Position numbers and translations under genes: made by a program. Of a stretch of DNA of 64,000 bases, positions 9,271 through 18,078 are shown one piece after another. Source of the stretch: Herbaspirillum sp. CF444. Its GTDB lineage: Bacteria > Pseudomonadota > Gammaproteobacteria > Burkholderiales > Burkholderiaceae_D. Position 1 is the stretch's first letter; the number at the start of each line of letters is the position of its first letter. Location: contig NZ_AKJW01000007.1 in the NCBI RefSeq assembly GCF_000282135.1, forward strand, positions 28,786 to 92,785. Direction: 5' to 3'. The notes under the pieces are model-generated. The model did no database searches. It had not been told where the DNA came from and was given only the letters and a program-made list of their open reading frames with translations.

Positions 9271-10708
9271 CCCGCGCCGACGTCTGCAGCGTCACCCAGC
9301 GCAAATCGGTAAACGCCTCGATCCCCGCCTTGCCGCCGAAGCGGCCGATGCCGCTGCTCTTGACGCCGCCGAAAGGCATCTGCGGTTCGTCATGCACGGT
9401 CGCGCCGTTGATGTGGCAGATGCCCGATTCAATCCGCGCCGCCACGCGCAGGGCGCGCGCCGTGTCCTTGCTGAACACCGCCGACGACAAGCCGTAGTCG
9501 TTGTCGTTGGCGCAGGCGATCGCCGCATCTTCGCCGTCCACCCGCACGATGCCCTTGACCGGGCCGAAGGATTCTTCGCTGTAGATGTCCATCGCCGGCG
9601 TCACGTGGTCCAGCAGCGTCGCCGGGATCAGCGTCGAGTCGGCCTTGCCGCCGCACACCAATGTTGCGCCCTTGGCCAGCGCGTCGTCGATCAGCGCATT
9701 GCAGCGATCGACGGTTTTCCGGTCCACCACCGATCCGAGCACCACCGGCCCCTGGCGCGGATCGCCCAGCGGCAGGTTCTTCGCTTTTGCCGCCAGACGC
9801 GCGACGAAATCATCGGCGATCTTGTGATCGACGATGATGCGTTCGGTCGACATGCAGATCTGGCCCGAGTTGGCGAAGGCGCCGAAGGCCACGCCGTTGA
9901 CCGCGACCTCCAGGTCGGCGTCGTCCAGCACCAGCGCCGGCGCCTTGCCGCCCAACTCCAGCACCACGGGTTTGAGATATGTTGCGCACAGCATCGCGAT
10001 GATCTTGCCGACGTGCGTCGAGCCGGTGAAGTTGACGCGGCGCACCGCCTTGTGCGCGACCATCGCTTCCACCACGGCGGCGGCATCGGCCGGCGCGTTG
10101 GTGACGAAGTTGACCACGCCCCTGGGCAGGCCGGCTTCCTGCAAGGCCTCGATGATCAGGCCGTGCGTCGCCGGGCACAACTCCGATCCCTTGAGCACCA
10201 CCGTATTGCCGCAAGCCAGCGGCGCCGCGATCGCGCGCACGCCGAGGATGACCGGCGCGTTCCACGGCGCCATGCCCAGCACCACGCCGGCCGGCTGGCG
10301 CACGGCCATCGCCAGGTTGCCGGGCAGGTCGGAAGGAATCACTTCGCCGCCGATCTGCGTCGTCAGCGCGGCGGCTTCGAGCAAGGTGTTGGCCGCCAGA
10401 TGGACGTTGAAGCCGGCCCAGATCGCCGACGCCCCGGTCTCACTCGCCATCGCCTGGACGAAGGCATCGGCCTTCGCCTCCAGCGCATGCGCCGCCTTCA
10501 TCAGCAAGGCGCGGCGTTCGCCGGGACCGGTCGCCGCCCATGCCGGGAAAGCCGCTGCAGCAGCTTCCACCGCCTGCACCGCATCGGCCACGCCGGCTGC
10601 CGGTGCGACGGTGGCGACTGTGCCGTCGAGCGGGTTGCGCCGCTCAAAGGTCGCGCCGTTCTTGGCCTGGGTTTGTTCGCCGCCTACCAGCATCGAGATT
10701 GTGTTCAT
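9257..10708 (-). CDS. NAD(P)+-dependent aromatic aldehyde dehydrogenase (benzaldehyde/vanillin dehydrogenase type)
   Basis: 483 residues, full length for the aldehyde dehydrogenase superfamily. The cofactor motif FTGSTHVGK lies near residue 229, the catalytic glutamate in LELGGKAP near 251 and the nucleophilic cysteine in GQICMSTER near 284. The start at 10708 was chosen because GGAGACA precedes the ATG. The frame stays open upstream, but that stretch overlaps the neighbouring gene. It follows the benzoylformate decarboxylase gene by about 20 bases on the same strand, so it most likely oxidises the benzaldehyde made there to benzoate (the role of MdlD in the mandelate pathway). The aromatic substrate is inferred from context; the enzyme class is clear from the motifs. 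Confidence 0.92.
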   Translation of the reverse strand: MNTISMLVGGEQTQAKNGATFERRNPLDGTVATVAPAAGVADAVQAVEAAAAAFPAWAATGPGERRALLMKAAHALEAKADAFVQAMASETGASAIWAGFNVHLAANTLLEAAALTTQIGGEVIPSDLPGNLAMAVRQPAGVVLGMAPWNAPVILGVRAIAAPLACGNTVVLKGSELCPATHGLIIEALQEAGLPRGVVNFVTNAPADAAAVVEAMVAHKAVRRVNFTGSTHVGKIIAMLCATYLKPVVLELGGKAPALVLDDADLEVAVNGVAFGAFANSGQICMSTERIIVDHKIADDFVARLAAKAKNLPLGDPRQGPVVLGSVVDRKTVDRCNALIDDALAKGATLVCGGKADSTLIPATLLDHVTPAMDIYSEESFGPVKGIVRVDGEDAAIACANDNDYGLSSAVFSKDTARALRVAARIESGICHINGATVHDEPQMPFGGVKSSGIGRFGGKAGIEAFTDLRWVTLQTSARAYPF

Positions 10709-10728
10709 GTTGTCTCCATTGAAAATAG

Positions 10729-12393
10729 TTATGCGACTTCGACATCGATCAGCATCGGCTGGTGCGTGTCCTTGCGGCTCAGCGCCAGTTGCAAGGCATC
10801 GCGCAAGGCCGACGCATCGGCCACGCGCAACGCGGTGCAGCCCTGGGCCTGCGCCAGCCCGACAAAGTCGATCGCCGGCAACTCCGTGCCTTGCACCACA
10901 TCCGTCGCGCTGAAGCCGAACACCGGCGCAAAATCCTGCAGCGCCGCATAGCGGCCGTTGTTGAGGATCACGAAGGTGATCGGTAACTGCATCTGCGCCG
11001 CGCTCCACAGCGATTGGATCGAATACATGCTGGAGCCGTCGCCGAAGATGCCAATGAGTCGAGCATCCGGCTTAGTGGATGCGACCCCGAGGGCGACACC
11101 CAATGCCGCCGGCATGCCGTAGCCCAGCCCGCCGCTGTCCATCGTAAAAAATCCCTCGCTCTGCGTGATCGGCAGATAGTTCTGCATCACCGAGCGCGCG
11201 CTCGGCGCTTCTTCCACGATGATGTCGGACGGCTTGCGCAATTCCGTCAGCGTCTGCATCACATACGCCACCGACAACGGCGAGGTCGGCTCCGCCCGCG
11301 GACGCGGCGCGCGCGGCGCAGGCAGCGCACGCGCCGGCGGCGCTGCGCGCGCCAGCAGATCCAGCACGCTCAGGCGGATGCTGCCGACTGCGGCCGTACC
11401 CGACGGCGTCCACGCCGCCGTGGTCGGATCGTCGGTCAGCTGGCACAGCACCGCGCCGGGCGGCAGATGCGGACCCGTGCCTTCCACGTGATACGTGAAC
11501 GCCGGCGCACCGAGTGCGAAGATGCAATCGTGACCGTCGAGCAGGCCGACGATCTTTTCGCGCATCGCCGGCAAGAAACCGGCGAACAAGCGATGGTCTT
11601 CCGGAAAGCTGCAACGCCCCGACATCGGCGCCGCAAACACGCGCGCGTTGTGGCGCTCGGCCAGTTGCACCACCGTGTCCCAGGCATTGTCGCGATCCAC
11701 CGCCGCGCCGACCACGAAAACAGGGCGCCGGCTCGCGTCCAGCATCGCGCCGATCTGATCCAGCACCAACGGCTCGGCGCGCAGCTCGGTGCTCACCGTG
11801 CGCGGCGCCAGCAACTCCGCCGGCTGATCCCAGTCGTCCGCCGGAATCGACACCAGCACCGGCCCGCGCGGCGGCATCATCGCGATGTAATACGCGCGCG
11901 CAATCGCCAGCGGCACGTCGGCCGCGCGCGCCGGCTCCACGCTCCACTTCACGTAGGGCTTGGGCAACTCGGTCGCCTGCGCAGAAAAGAGGAAAGGATC
12001 GAACGGCAGAATCGAACGCGCCTGCTGGCCCGCCGTGATCACCATCGGCGTGCGGTTCTTGAAGGCCGTGAAGATGTTGCCCATCGCATTGCCCACGCCC
12101 GCCGCCGAATGCAGGTTCACCATCGCCGCATTGCGCGTGGCCTGCGCGTAGCCGTCGGCCATGCCCACCACCACAGCCTCCTGCAAGCCCAGCACATAGC
12201 GAAAGTCCTCGGGGAAATCGCGGAACATCGGCAGCTCGGTCGACCCCGGATTGCCGAACACCGAGGTCATGCCGACCCTCCGCATGAAGTCCAGTACGGC
12301 ATCGCGCACGGTGATGGTTGAAGACGATGTGCTTGATGCAGCCGAGGCAGCCGAGGCGGCCGAACAGGCCTGCGTGGATTGGGAAATGCTCAC
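10729..12393 (-). CDS. mdlC: Benzoylformate decarboxylase (ThDP-dependent)
   Basis: 554 residues from a GTG start with AGGAGAA just upstream. Decarboxylates benzoylformate to benzaldehyde with thiamine diphosphate and Mg2+. Hallmarks are visible: cofactor-activating Glu72 in GLQEA; active-site histidine His95 in NLHSAAG, matching His70 of the Pseudomonas putida enzyme; second active-site histidine His302 in APAFTYH, matching His281; and the ThDP motif GDG (451-453) to NN (478-479). Residues 10-26 are a low-complexity Ala/Ser stretch not typical of the family, apparently from short repeats in the DNA. First gene of a two-gene operon with the aldehyde dehydrogenase and divergent from a LysR gene. 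No mandelate dehydrogenase gene is next to it. Confidence 0.9.
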   Translation of the reverse strand: MSISQSTQACSAASAASAASSTSSSTITVRDAVLDFMRRVGMTSVFGNPGSTELPMFRDFPEDFRYVLGLQEAVVVGMADGYAQATRNAAMVNLHSAAGVGNAMGNIFTAFKNRTPMVITAGQQARSILPFDPFLFSAQATELPKPYVKWSVEPARAADVPLAIARAYYIAMMPPRGPVLVSIPADDWDQPAELLAPRTVSTELRAEPLVLDQIGAMLDASRRPVFVVGAAVDRDNAWDTVVQLAERHNARVFAAPMSGRCSFPEDHRLFAGFLPAMREKIVGLLDGHDCIFALGAPAFTYHVEGTGPHLPPGAVLCQLTDDPTTAAWTPSGTAAVGSIRLSVLDLLARAAPPARALPAPRAPRPRAEPTSPLSVAYVMQTLTELRKPSDIIVEEAPSARSVMQNYLPITQSEGFFTMDSGGLGYGMPAALGVALGVASTKPDARLIGIFGDGSSMYSIQSLWSAAQMQLPITFVILNNGRYAALQDFAPVFGFSATDVVQGTELPAIDFVGLAQAQGCTALRVADASALRDALQLALSRKDTHQPMLIDVEVA

Positions 12394-12494
12394 CCTGGTT
12401 CTCCTGTATTCAATGTGGGGATTGCAGTGCAGCGTGGCGAGGCCTGGCCGCACGACAGTTGCACAAGTATGAAAGCGCAAGCCTTGTTTTGAAA

Positions 12495-12521
12495 TTGCCT
12501 TTTGGGATAAAAGACATTACT
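12495..12521. promoter_or_regulatory. Putative LysR operator, mdlC/lysR intergenic region
   Basis: TTGCC-N6-GATAA-N6-TTACT: two overlapping degenerate inverted repeats of the T-N11-A type bound by LysR regulators. It ends seven bases before the start codon of the LysR gene and lies 102 bases from mdlC. A better preserved copy is found at 16265-16291, upstream of the aromatic acid transporter. Confidence 0.6.
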
Positions 12522-12528
12522 CTTTCGC

Positions 12529-13434
12529 ATGACTTTCGACCTGCGCCAGCTCACCGCTTTCACCACCATCGTCGCCACCGGCAGTCTCGGCCGCAGCGCC
12601 GATGCCCTGCACGTGACGCAACCGGCGCTGAGCCGCACCATCAAGCGCCTCGAAGAACAAGTCGGCGCGCCGCTCTTCGAACGCCACTCCAAAGGCATGC
12701 AGCTCACCGCCATCGGCAAGGCCCTGTTGCCGCACGCCACGCTCTTGCTGCGCGAAGCCCAACACGCCGCCGAAGAGATCGACGCCATGCGCGGCCTCGT
12801 CAAAGGCACCATCCGCGTCGGCGCCGTCGGCAGCATCGCCAGCATGGTCCTGCCGCTGGCCATCGGCGAAGTCCTCAAGAAGCATCCAACCCTGCAAGTG
12901 CAAGTTATCGAAGGCGTGTGGGATCGACTCACTGACGCCCTCATCACCCACGAAGTCGACCTCGCCCTCGGCATGGCCGTCGACGATACCGAGGATATTT
13001 GCGCCATCGGCGACTGCCGCTGGGAAGACACCAGCTACGTCGTCGCCGCCGCCGACCACCCGCTGCACCAGAAGAAAAACCTCAGCCTCAGCGACACCTT
13101 GTCGCAACCCTGGGCGCTGCCGCCGCAAGGCACCGGCCCCTATGAGCAGATGCAACAAGTCTTCCACGACCACGGCCTGCCCATGCCCGACAGCGCGGTA
13201 GAAACGCGCTCGGTCATGGTGTTGAAAAGCCTGGTGACACGCTCAGGATTCCTGAGCTGGATGCCCGCCCCGATGTTCGAAGTGGACCGCAAGGCGCAGC
13301 TGATTACCGCGCTGGAGATCGAAGGCGCGACGGGGACGAGAACGCTGACTGCGTTTCGTCGCCGGCATGGGATTTTGCCGGGGCCGGCGGTTAGGTTGTT
13401 GGAGGAGTTGAGGGTGTTGACGGTGCGAGGTTAG
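12529..13434 (+). CDS. LysR-type regulator, probable controller of the benzoylformate genes
   Basis: 301 residues. The N-terminal winged helix-turn-helix (about 1-60) reads LTAFTTIVATGSLGRSADAL then VTQPALSRTIKRLE, typical of the family, followed by the substrate-binding co-inducer domain. It is transcribed away from mdlC, the usual arrangement for a LysR activator of the neighbouring operon. No Shine-Dalgarno sequence is evident before the ATG, and the putative operator lies almost on the start codon, which fits autorepression and perhaps a very short leader. The inducer is presumably benzoylformate, mandelate or a relative (inference). Confidence 0.9.
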   Translation: MTFDLRQLTAFTTIVATGSLGRSADALHVTQPALSRTIKRLEEQVGAPLFERHSKGMQLTAIGKALLPHATLLLREAQHAAEEIDAMRGLVKGTIRVGAVGSIASMVLPLAIGEVLKKHPTLQVQVIEGVWDRLTDALITHEVDLALGMAVDDTEDICAIGDCRWEDTSYVVAAADHPLHQKKNLSLSDTLSQPWALPPQGTGPYEQMQQVFHDHGLPMPDSAVETRSVMVLKSLVTRSGFLSWMPAPMFEVDRKAQLITALEIEGATGTRTLTAFRRRHGILPGPAVRLLEELRVLTVRG

Positions 13435-13473
13435 CGCTTGGTGATTATTCGAAAAATATTAAAAGGATAGGTG

Positions 13474-14349
13474 ATGGAGTTTTCGAGTCCAGTTCAGGTG
13501 GTGCAGCAAGTATTCAGTTTCTTCGGAATAACTCCAGCGGCGCTGTGGGTTATTGTCTATCCGACGGTATTGATCGGAGCCATAGTATTGTTTGGCTGCT
13601 TTCGTACGCAGTCTGATCATTTGCTGATGGCCAGAATATGGAGGCTTTTGCAAGGTAAGCGCCCGATCACAGATCAAGCTGTGAATTCCTATTTTGCAGA
13701 TAGGGATGCCTTGATGAAATTCACATTTCATACAACGCTCCCTATGCCAACTCTAGCTAATGTGCATCGAATAATCCAATGGGCAGACAAAAGAGAGATA
13801 CCCATGCGCGAGATCCGAAAATGCGGCCATTTTTTCGATTTAAGAAAATTGGAAATTAGAAAAGAGAAAATATGGCGCTCATACCAGCAAATAATAGCGT
13901 TGCTAATAGGGATTGTTCTTGGCTATGGCTGCATTGGACTTGGAATATTGGCTCTTGCCCCGAACGTGCTTGTTCAGCTCAAAACAGGCGAACAGCGTTG
14001 GTTTTTTATAAGCGAAAAAGGGGCGGTAAAGACCCTTACTAAGGATAGTCGCTTTACGATCTCCGATTGCGCAAAAAATCAGAACGATATTTCAGTCAAA
14101 TCGGGGTGGAACAGTGAAGATATAAAAACCATGTGCGAGATTCTCAAAGATCCTAGTTTGGATAAAGATGTGGCTGATATGTTGATTGGGCAGCGAGCGG
14201 CATCCTCTGTTTTTGCGGTGCTTTTTCTAGTCTTAACCTATATCTCCATCACATTATTCACTAGAAGTATTGCCGCGCGCGATATGTTGAAACTACTAGC
14301 TCAACTGGATGCAGAAGGAGCATTCATGCAACTAGAGCTTGATCTTTGA
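13474..14349 (+). CDS. Hypothetical membrane protein in an AT-rich patch
   Basis: 291 residues from ATG at 13474 with AAAGGAT upstream; a GTG three bases earlier is an alternative. Hydrophobic segments at about residues 17-40, 140-165 and 250-275 predict three membrane spans, with a charged cytoplasmic-looking domain between the first two and a soluble domain (including WFFISEKG) between the second and third. No family assigned with confidence. Base composition is clearly more AT-rich than the flanking regulator and transporter genes, which suggests acquisition. No operon partner. Confidence 0.75.
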   Translation: MEFSSPVQVVQQVFSFFGITPAALWVIVYPTVLIGAIVLFGCFRTQSDHLLMARIWRLLQGKRPITDQAVNSYFADRDALMKFTFHTTLPMPTLANVHRIIQWADKREIPMREIRKCGHFFDLRKLEIRKEKIWRSYQQIIALLIGIVLGYGCIGLGILALAPNVLVQLKTGEQRWFFISEKGAVKTLTKDSRFTISDCAKNQNDISVKSGWNSEDIKTMCEILKDPSLDKDVADMLIGQRAASSVFAVLFLVLTYISITLFTRSIAARDMLKLLAQLDAEGAFMQLELDL

Positions 14350-14706
14350 TGTGCATTTAAACTCTAGCTCCTGTTATTAAATGAGGCTGGACATCCCATA
14401 GACTCGAGGGCATACGTTGTCTGCGTTAGATGCAGACAACGTATGCAGCATGATCAAATAAAAAAATACAAAGATGTAGCTTCCCGGTTCGAGGATGTCT
14501 ATTTATTTCTTGAGAAGCGCCTATTACATCAGATAGGTTGCCGTTAGAAATAGTTTCTATAATCCTGATAATCGGATTTTTACTTGCTCATGTGGTCTAT
14601 TACAAATTGACGGATCCAATACAGATTTATCTCATCAACGCACTGACTTGCTAGGTTTATCTGAGGGCCACTTGGCCCAAGGCAGTGGTCCTCTTCAATT
14701 CAATTT
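14350..14706. other. AT-rich intergenic stretch without recognisable gene
   Basis: 357 bases between the membrane protein and the end of the transporter gene. It holds the perfect hairpin at 14410-14446 and, at 14664-14693, a weaker imperfect stem (GAGGGCCAC / GTGGTCCTC) that might act as a weak terminator for the transporter. No credible coding frame was found. Confidence 0.6.
14410..14446. repeat. Perfect 15-bp inverted repeat with 7-base loop
   Basis: GCATACGTTGTCTGC, loop GTTAGAT, GCAGACAACGTATGC. The arms match exactly. It lies 61 bases after the stop of the membrane protein gene and lacks a T-run directly behind it, so a standard rho-independent terminator is not well supported. A site for a dimeric DNA-binding protein or recombinase is an alternative. 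Confidence 0.85.
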
Positions 14707-16071
14707 TTATCCTTTAGATAATATTTCCTTGGTTACTGGACTTCCGGACCTAACCAACCTCGGAATATGCCCCCGCACCACCAGCAACGCCCCCAACACG
14801 AACACCATCGCCGTCCCGAGCATCACCAGATAACCATTGGCGCCCGCGCCGGTAATCACTATCGCTCCCGCAAATGCACTGAGAATCGCACCGAGCCGAC
14901 CGAAGGCCAGGGCGGATGCGGTGCCGGTGGCGCGCACTCCGGTGGGGTAGATGTAGGCGCACAGCGCGAACATGGTGGATTGCACCGCGTTGACGAACAG
15001 GCCATGCAGACCCAATCCGAAGATGAAGAGGCCGGTGGCGTGCGAGGCATCCACACCCAACAGCAGCAAGGCGCTGGCGACGCCGCCGATACTGCACAGG
15101 AGCAGCGGGCCGCGTGAGCCGTAGCGGGTGATGGCGACGGCGCAGACCAGGGCACCGATGACGCCGCCCAGATTGTAGGCTGTCAGTCCGGCGCCGGCGA
15201 TGGCGACGTTGAGGCCTTCGGCGGCGAGCATGGTGGGCAGCCAGCTGAAGGCGCTGTACACCGCGAGCAGACACATGAAGAAGGCGCACCAGATGGCGAT
15301 GGTGTCGCGTGCGCGGCCGTCGCTGAAGAGAGCGCGGAAGCCCAGGCGCTGCTCTGCCTTCTGTTCGCTCATGTCGGTGAAGCCGGTGGCGGCGTTGACG
15401 TTGCGGGCCATGCGCGCGAGCAGCTTGCGCAGTTCGGGCCAGCGCTGTTCGCGGCGGGCCAGGTAGCGCGGCGATTCGGGCAGCGCGAGGATCAGCAGCA
15501 CGGCCAGCACCAGCGGCAGCGCGCCGCCGATGAAGAACAGGCCGCGCCAGCCGTACAACGGCATCACCGCGCCGGCGAACAAACCTGCCAGCATGCCGCC
15601 CAGCGGCACGCAGACGATGGTGGCGGTGACGGCGACGGTGCGGTGTTTGGCGGGTGTGAATTCCGCGGTCATGGTGGTGGAGCTGGGCAGGGCGCCGCCG
15701 ATGCCGAAGCCGGCGATCAGGCGCAGGATGGCGATGGTCGGCACGTCGGGCGCCAGGCCGATGGCGCAGGTGGCCGCGCCGAAAATCAATACGCTGCCGA
15801 TGATGGCCCAGCGGCGGCCGAAGCGATCGGCGAACAAGCCGGCGCAGGCGCTGCCCAGGCCCATGCCGATCAGCCCGGCGGCGACCGCGGGCGCGAAGGC
15901 GCTGCGGGTGATGCCCCATTCCTTGATCAGCACCGGGATCGCGAAGCCGATCAGCTGGCCGTCGAAGCCGTCCATGACGATGGACAGCGCGGCCAGGCAG
16001 ACCACGAACTTTTGCATCGCGGTGAAGACGCCGTCGTCGAGGGTCTTGCCGATGTCGATGGAGGCGCTCAT
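14707..16071 (-). CDS. MFS aromatic acid:H+ symporter (AAHS family)
   Basis: 454 residues, about twelve predicted membrane spans. The AAHS-type motif DGFDGQLIGFAIP lies in the first span (about residues 34-46), the MFS loop motif ADRFGRRWAI at 81-90, and LPESPRYLARR (197-207) leads into the central loop. Start chosen at 16071, where GGAGA sits seven bases before ATG. It probably imports an aromatic acid by proton symport. Its upstream region carries an operator nearly identical to that of the benzoylformate decarboxylase locus, so mandelate, benzoylformate or benzoate is the likely substrate (inference). Confidence 0.9.
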   Translation of the reverse strand: MSASIDIGKTLDDGVFTAMQKFVVCLAALSIVMDGFDGQLIGFAIPVLIKEWGITRSAFAPAVAAGLIGMGLGSACAGLFADRFGRRWAIIGSVLIFGAATCAIGLAPDVPTIAILRLIAGFGIGGALPSSTTMTAEFTPAKHRTVAVTATIVCVPLGGMLAGLFAGAVMPLYGWRGLFFIGGALPLVLAVLLILALPESPRYLARREQRWPELRKLLARMARNVNAATGFTDMSEQKAEQRLGFRALFSDGRARDTIAIWCAFFMCLLAVYSAFSWLPTMLAAEGLNVAIAGAGLTAYNLGGVIGALVCAVAITRYGSRGPLLLCSIGGVASALLLLGVDASHATGLFIFGLGLHGLFVNAVQSTMFALCAYIYPTGVRATGTASALAFGRLGAILSAFAGAIVITGAGANGYLVMLGTAMVFVLGALLVVRGHIPRLVRSGSPVTKEILSKG

Positions 16072-16264
16072 GCCGCCGTCTCCGGATGGGGATGATGAAG
16101 GAATGCGCCGGCAGCGCCGGGTGTTTCCATTCTGTCTTGCAGCATGGCCTTGTCTCCTTGAATTGCTTGTCGGTATTTTTATACGTATCTGACATCGCGC
16201 GTGCAGACCGTGCCGACGCGATTTTTGTGCGGCCAAGTATGGAAGAGGGTGGCCCGATTTGGAA

Positions 16265-16291
16265 TTACCTTTTGGGGTAAAAGGCATTACC
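16265..16291. promoter_or_regulatory. Putative LysR operator upstream of the aromatic acid transporter
   Basis: TTACC-N6-GGTAA-N6-TTACC: two overlapping perfect 5-bp inverted repeats. A 34-base block (16258-16291) matches the mdlC/lysR region at 29 positions. Seven bases later comes ATGACTT at 16299, the same spacing and the same first seven bases as the LysR gene at 12529, but no LysR coding sequence follows. Probably the operator left after a LysR gene was lost. Confidence 0.65.
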
Positions 16292-16328
16292 GCGATGCAT
16301 GACTTGCTTGCCGGCGCCGGCCGGCGGT

Positions 16329-17957
16329 TCAGGCCGACGTCGGCGGGTCGTCGTCGATCGATACCGGCGTCGCCGGCTGCATGGCGTGGGCCGGAGCGAT
16401 GCCTTGATGCAGGGCAAGGTTGTGCCGGCAGTAGGCGATGAACTCCGCCGCCGGCATGGCCTTGGCGTAGAGCCAGCCCTGCACGAACTCGACTTCGTGT
16501 CTGAGCAGGTAGTCGGCCTGCTCTTGCGTTTCGACGCCTTCGGCGACGATCTTGAGCCTGAGCGTCTTGGCCATGCCGATGATGTGCGGCGTCACGCTGC
16601 TGGTGGCGGAATCGGTGCCGATGGTGTCGATGAAGGACTTGTCGATCTTGAGCGCATCCAGCGGCAGGCTTTGCAGGTAGGACAGGCTGGAATAGCCGGT
16701 GCCGAAGTCGTCGATGGCGACCGCGTGTCCCGCGACGCGGGCCCTGGTCAGCGTCACGCGCGCGGAGTTGACGTCCATGAAGCCGCGCTCGGTGGCTTCC
16801 AGCCAGATCTGCTGCGCTTCGATGCCGCTGCCCTTGAGGGCGGCCTGCACCGAGGTCAGCGCGCGCCCGGTCTTGATGTCGTCGGCGCTGAGGTTGATGG
16901 CGATGTGCAGGTTGCGGTCGGACGCCAGCAACTGCTTGAGGTCCTTGACGACGTTGTCGATGACCTGGTCGGTGATGGGCAGGATCAGGCCGCTTTCTTC
17001 CGCCAGCGGGATGAACAGGTCGGGCCGCACCATGCTGCCGTCCGCGCGTTGCCAGCGCACCAGCGCCTCGGCGCCGATGCACAGGCCGGTGCGCAGCTCG
17101 ACGATGGGCTGGTAGTGCACCACGAACTCGCGCCGCTTGATGGCGACGTTGAGTTCGCCCAGCGACGATAGCCGTCGCCGCATGCCCCAGACCATCGCGG
17201 CGACGATGAGCGCGGCGATCACGGCGCCGATCGGCAGCAGCACCAGTTGCTCCTGCCGCAGCCGCTTGAACAGATAGCTGCGCGGTTCGATGGCGGTGGC
17301 GATCAGGCCCGAGGCGCGCACGGTGGCGACCAGGTAATTCTCGTCGACGCTGTTGACCGGGTTGGCGACGATGTCGCGCACCAGCAGGGGATCGGGCGCA
17401 TTCTGGTCGCCCAGCACGTAGCCTTGTTCGGTCGCCGTCGCCATCTGGATGCCGGCGTCGACGATGACGTCGACAAAGCGCGACGGCATCGTCAGGACAT
17501 TGTGCGCGCCGTACTGTACCGCCACCATGGAATTGCCCAGGCTGATGGCCGGCGTCATGCGCAGGGTGACCTGGAGTCCGTCGGGCGTCGTGAAATCGAC
17601 CGGCGTCTGCTCGATGTATTTGTCGGAGCGGCCCCACGAGGTGCACTGCAGCTTGCCGTTGCGGAAATAGCCGATCTCTTCGATGGAGCGCGTGTTGACG
17701 GTCAGCTGCCGCATGCGCGCGATGTGGGCGTCGGAACAGGGCTTGAGGTTGAGCGGCTCGATGGCGTGCAGCGCCGAGCGGATTTCACTGAAGGAAATAT
17801 TGGCGCGCAGGATGGCTTGCTGGGCGTACAGGGCAAGGCGGTTCTGCTCTTCGCTGACCGCGCGCGTCCACGAGAAATACAACATGATGATCAGCGGCAG
17901 CGCGGCGCCGACCAGGGCCAGCAGGACGGTGACGAAGATGACGCGGGACCGGCTCAT
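16329..17957 (-). CDS. CSS-type EAL-domain cyclic-di-GMP phosphodiesterase
   Basis: 542 residues; start at 17957 with AAGGAGAAG upstream. A membrane helix (about 5-28), a periplasmic sensor with cysteines at 74 (LKPCSD) and 105 (LQCTSW), a second helix (about 238-259) and a cytoplasmic EAL domain follow in order. The layout matches CSS-motif phosphodiesterases, in which two periplasmic cysteines form a redox-sensitive disulfide; here the motif reads CSD rather than CSS. Catalytic motifs are intact: EALVRW (297-302), EATERG, DDFGTGYSSL, KIDKSFID and EGVET. It should hydrolyse c-di-GMP and lower its level in response to the periplasmic redox state. Single-gene unit. Confidence 0.88.
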   Translation of the reverse strand: MSRSRVIFVTVLLALVGAALPLIIMLYFSWTRAVSEEQNRLALYAQQAILRANISFSEIRSALHAIEPLNLKPCSDAHIARMRQLTVNTRSIEEIGYFRNGKLQCTSWGRSDKYIEQTPVDFTTPDGLQVTLRMTPAISLGNSMVAVQYGAHNVLTMPSRFVDVIVDAGIQMATATEQGYVLGDQNAPDPLLVRDIVANPVNSVDENYLVATVRASGLIATAIEPRSYLFKRLRQEQLVLLPIGAVIAALIVAAMVWGMRRRLSSLGELNVAIKRREFVVHYQPIVELRTGLCIGAEALVRWQRADGSMVRPDLFIPLAEESGLILPITDQVIDNVVKDLKQLLASDRNLHIAINLSADDIKTGRALTSVQAALKGSGIEAQQIWLEATERGFMDVNSARVTLTRARVAGHAVAIDDFGTGYSSLSYLQSLPLDALKIDKSFIDTIGTDSATSSVTPHIIGMAKTLRLKIVAEGVETQEQADYLLRHEVEFVQGWLYAKAMPAAEFIAYCRHNLALHQGIAPAHAMQPATPVSIDDDPPTSA

Positions 17958-18078
17958 GTTGCTTCTCCTTGTTCTTATAGTCTGGAGGAAATGCAGTACT
18001 GCCAAGTGTAATGAAAAACGCCGCGATCGGGCCCTGATGCAGCTCAGTCAAGCTTAAAAATCTCAACTCGCTATGACT

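Noticed and set aside
12517..13173. Minus-strand ORF antisense to the LysR gene at 12529
   Set aside because: Shadow frame; the sense frame has a full LysR fold.
14664..14693. Imperfect hairpin as terminator of the transporter gene
   Set aside because: Stem contains a mismatch, has a long loop and no U-run in the right direction; listed only as a weak possibility.
14648..14833. Plus-strand ORF of 61 codons at the end of the transporter gene
   Set aside because: Overlaps the transporter 3' end antisense, no ribosome site, no protein-like features beyond chance.
14750..16195. Alternative minus-strand frame over the AAHS transporter starting MSDTYKNTDKQF
   Set aside because: Becomes Arg/His-rich nonsense after the first 35 residues, while the other frame encodes a complete MFS protein.
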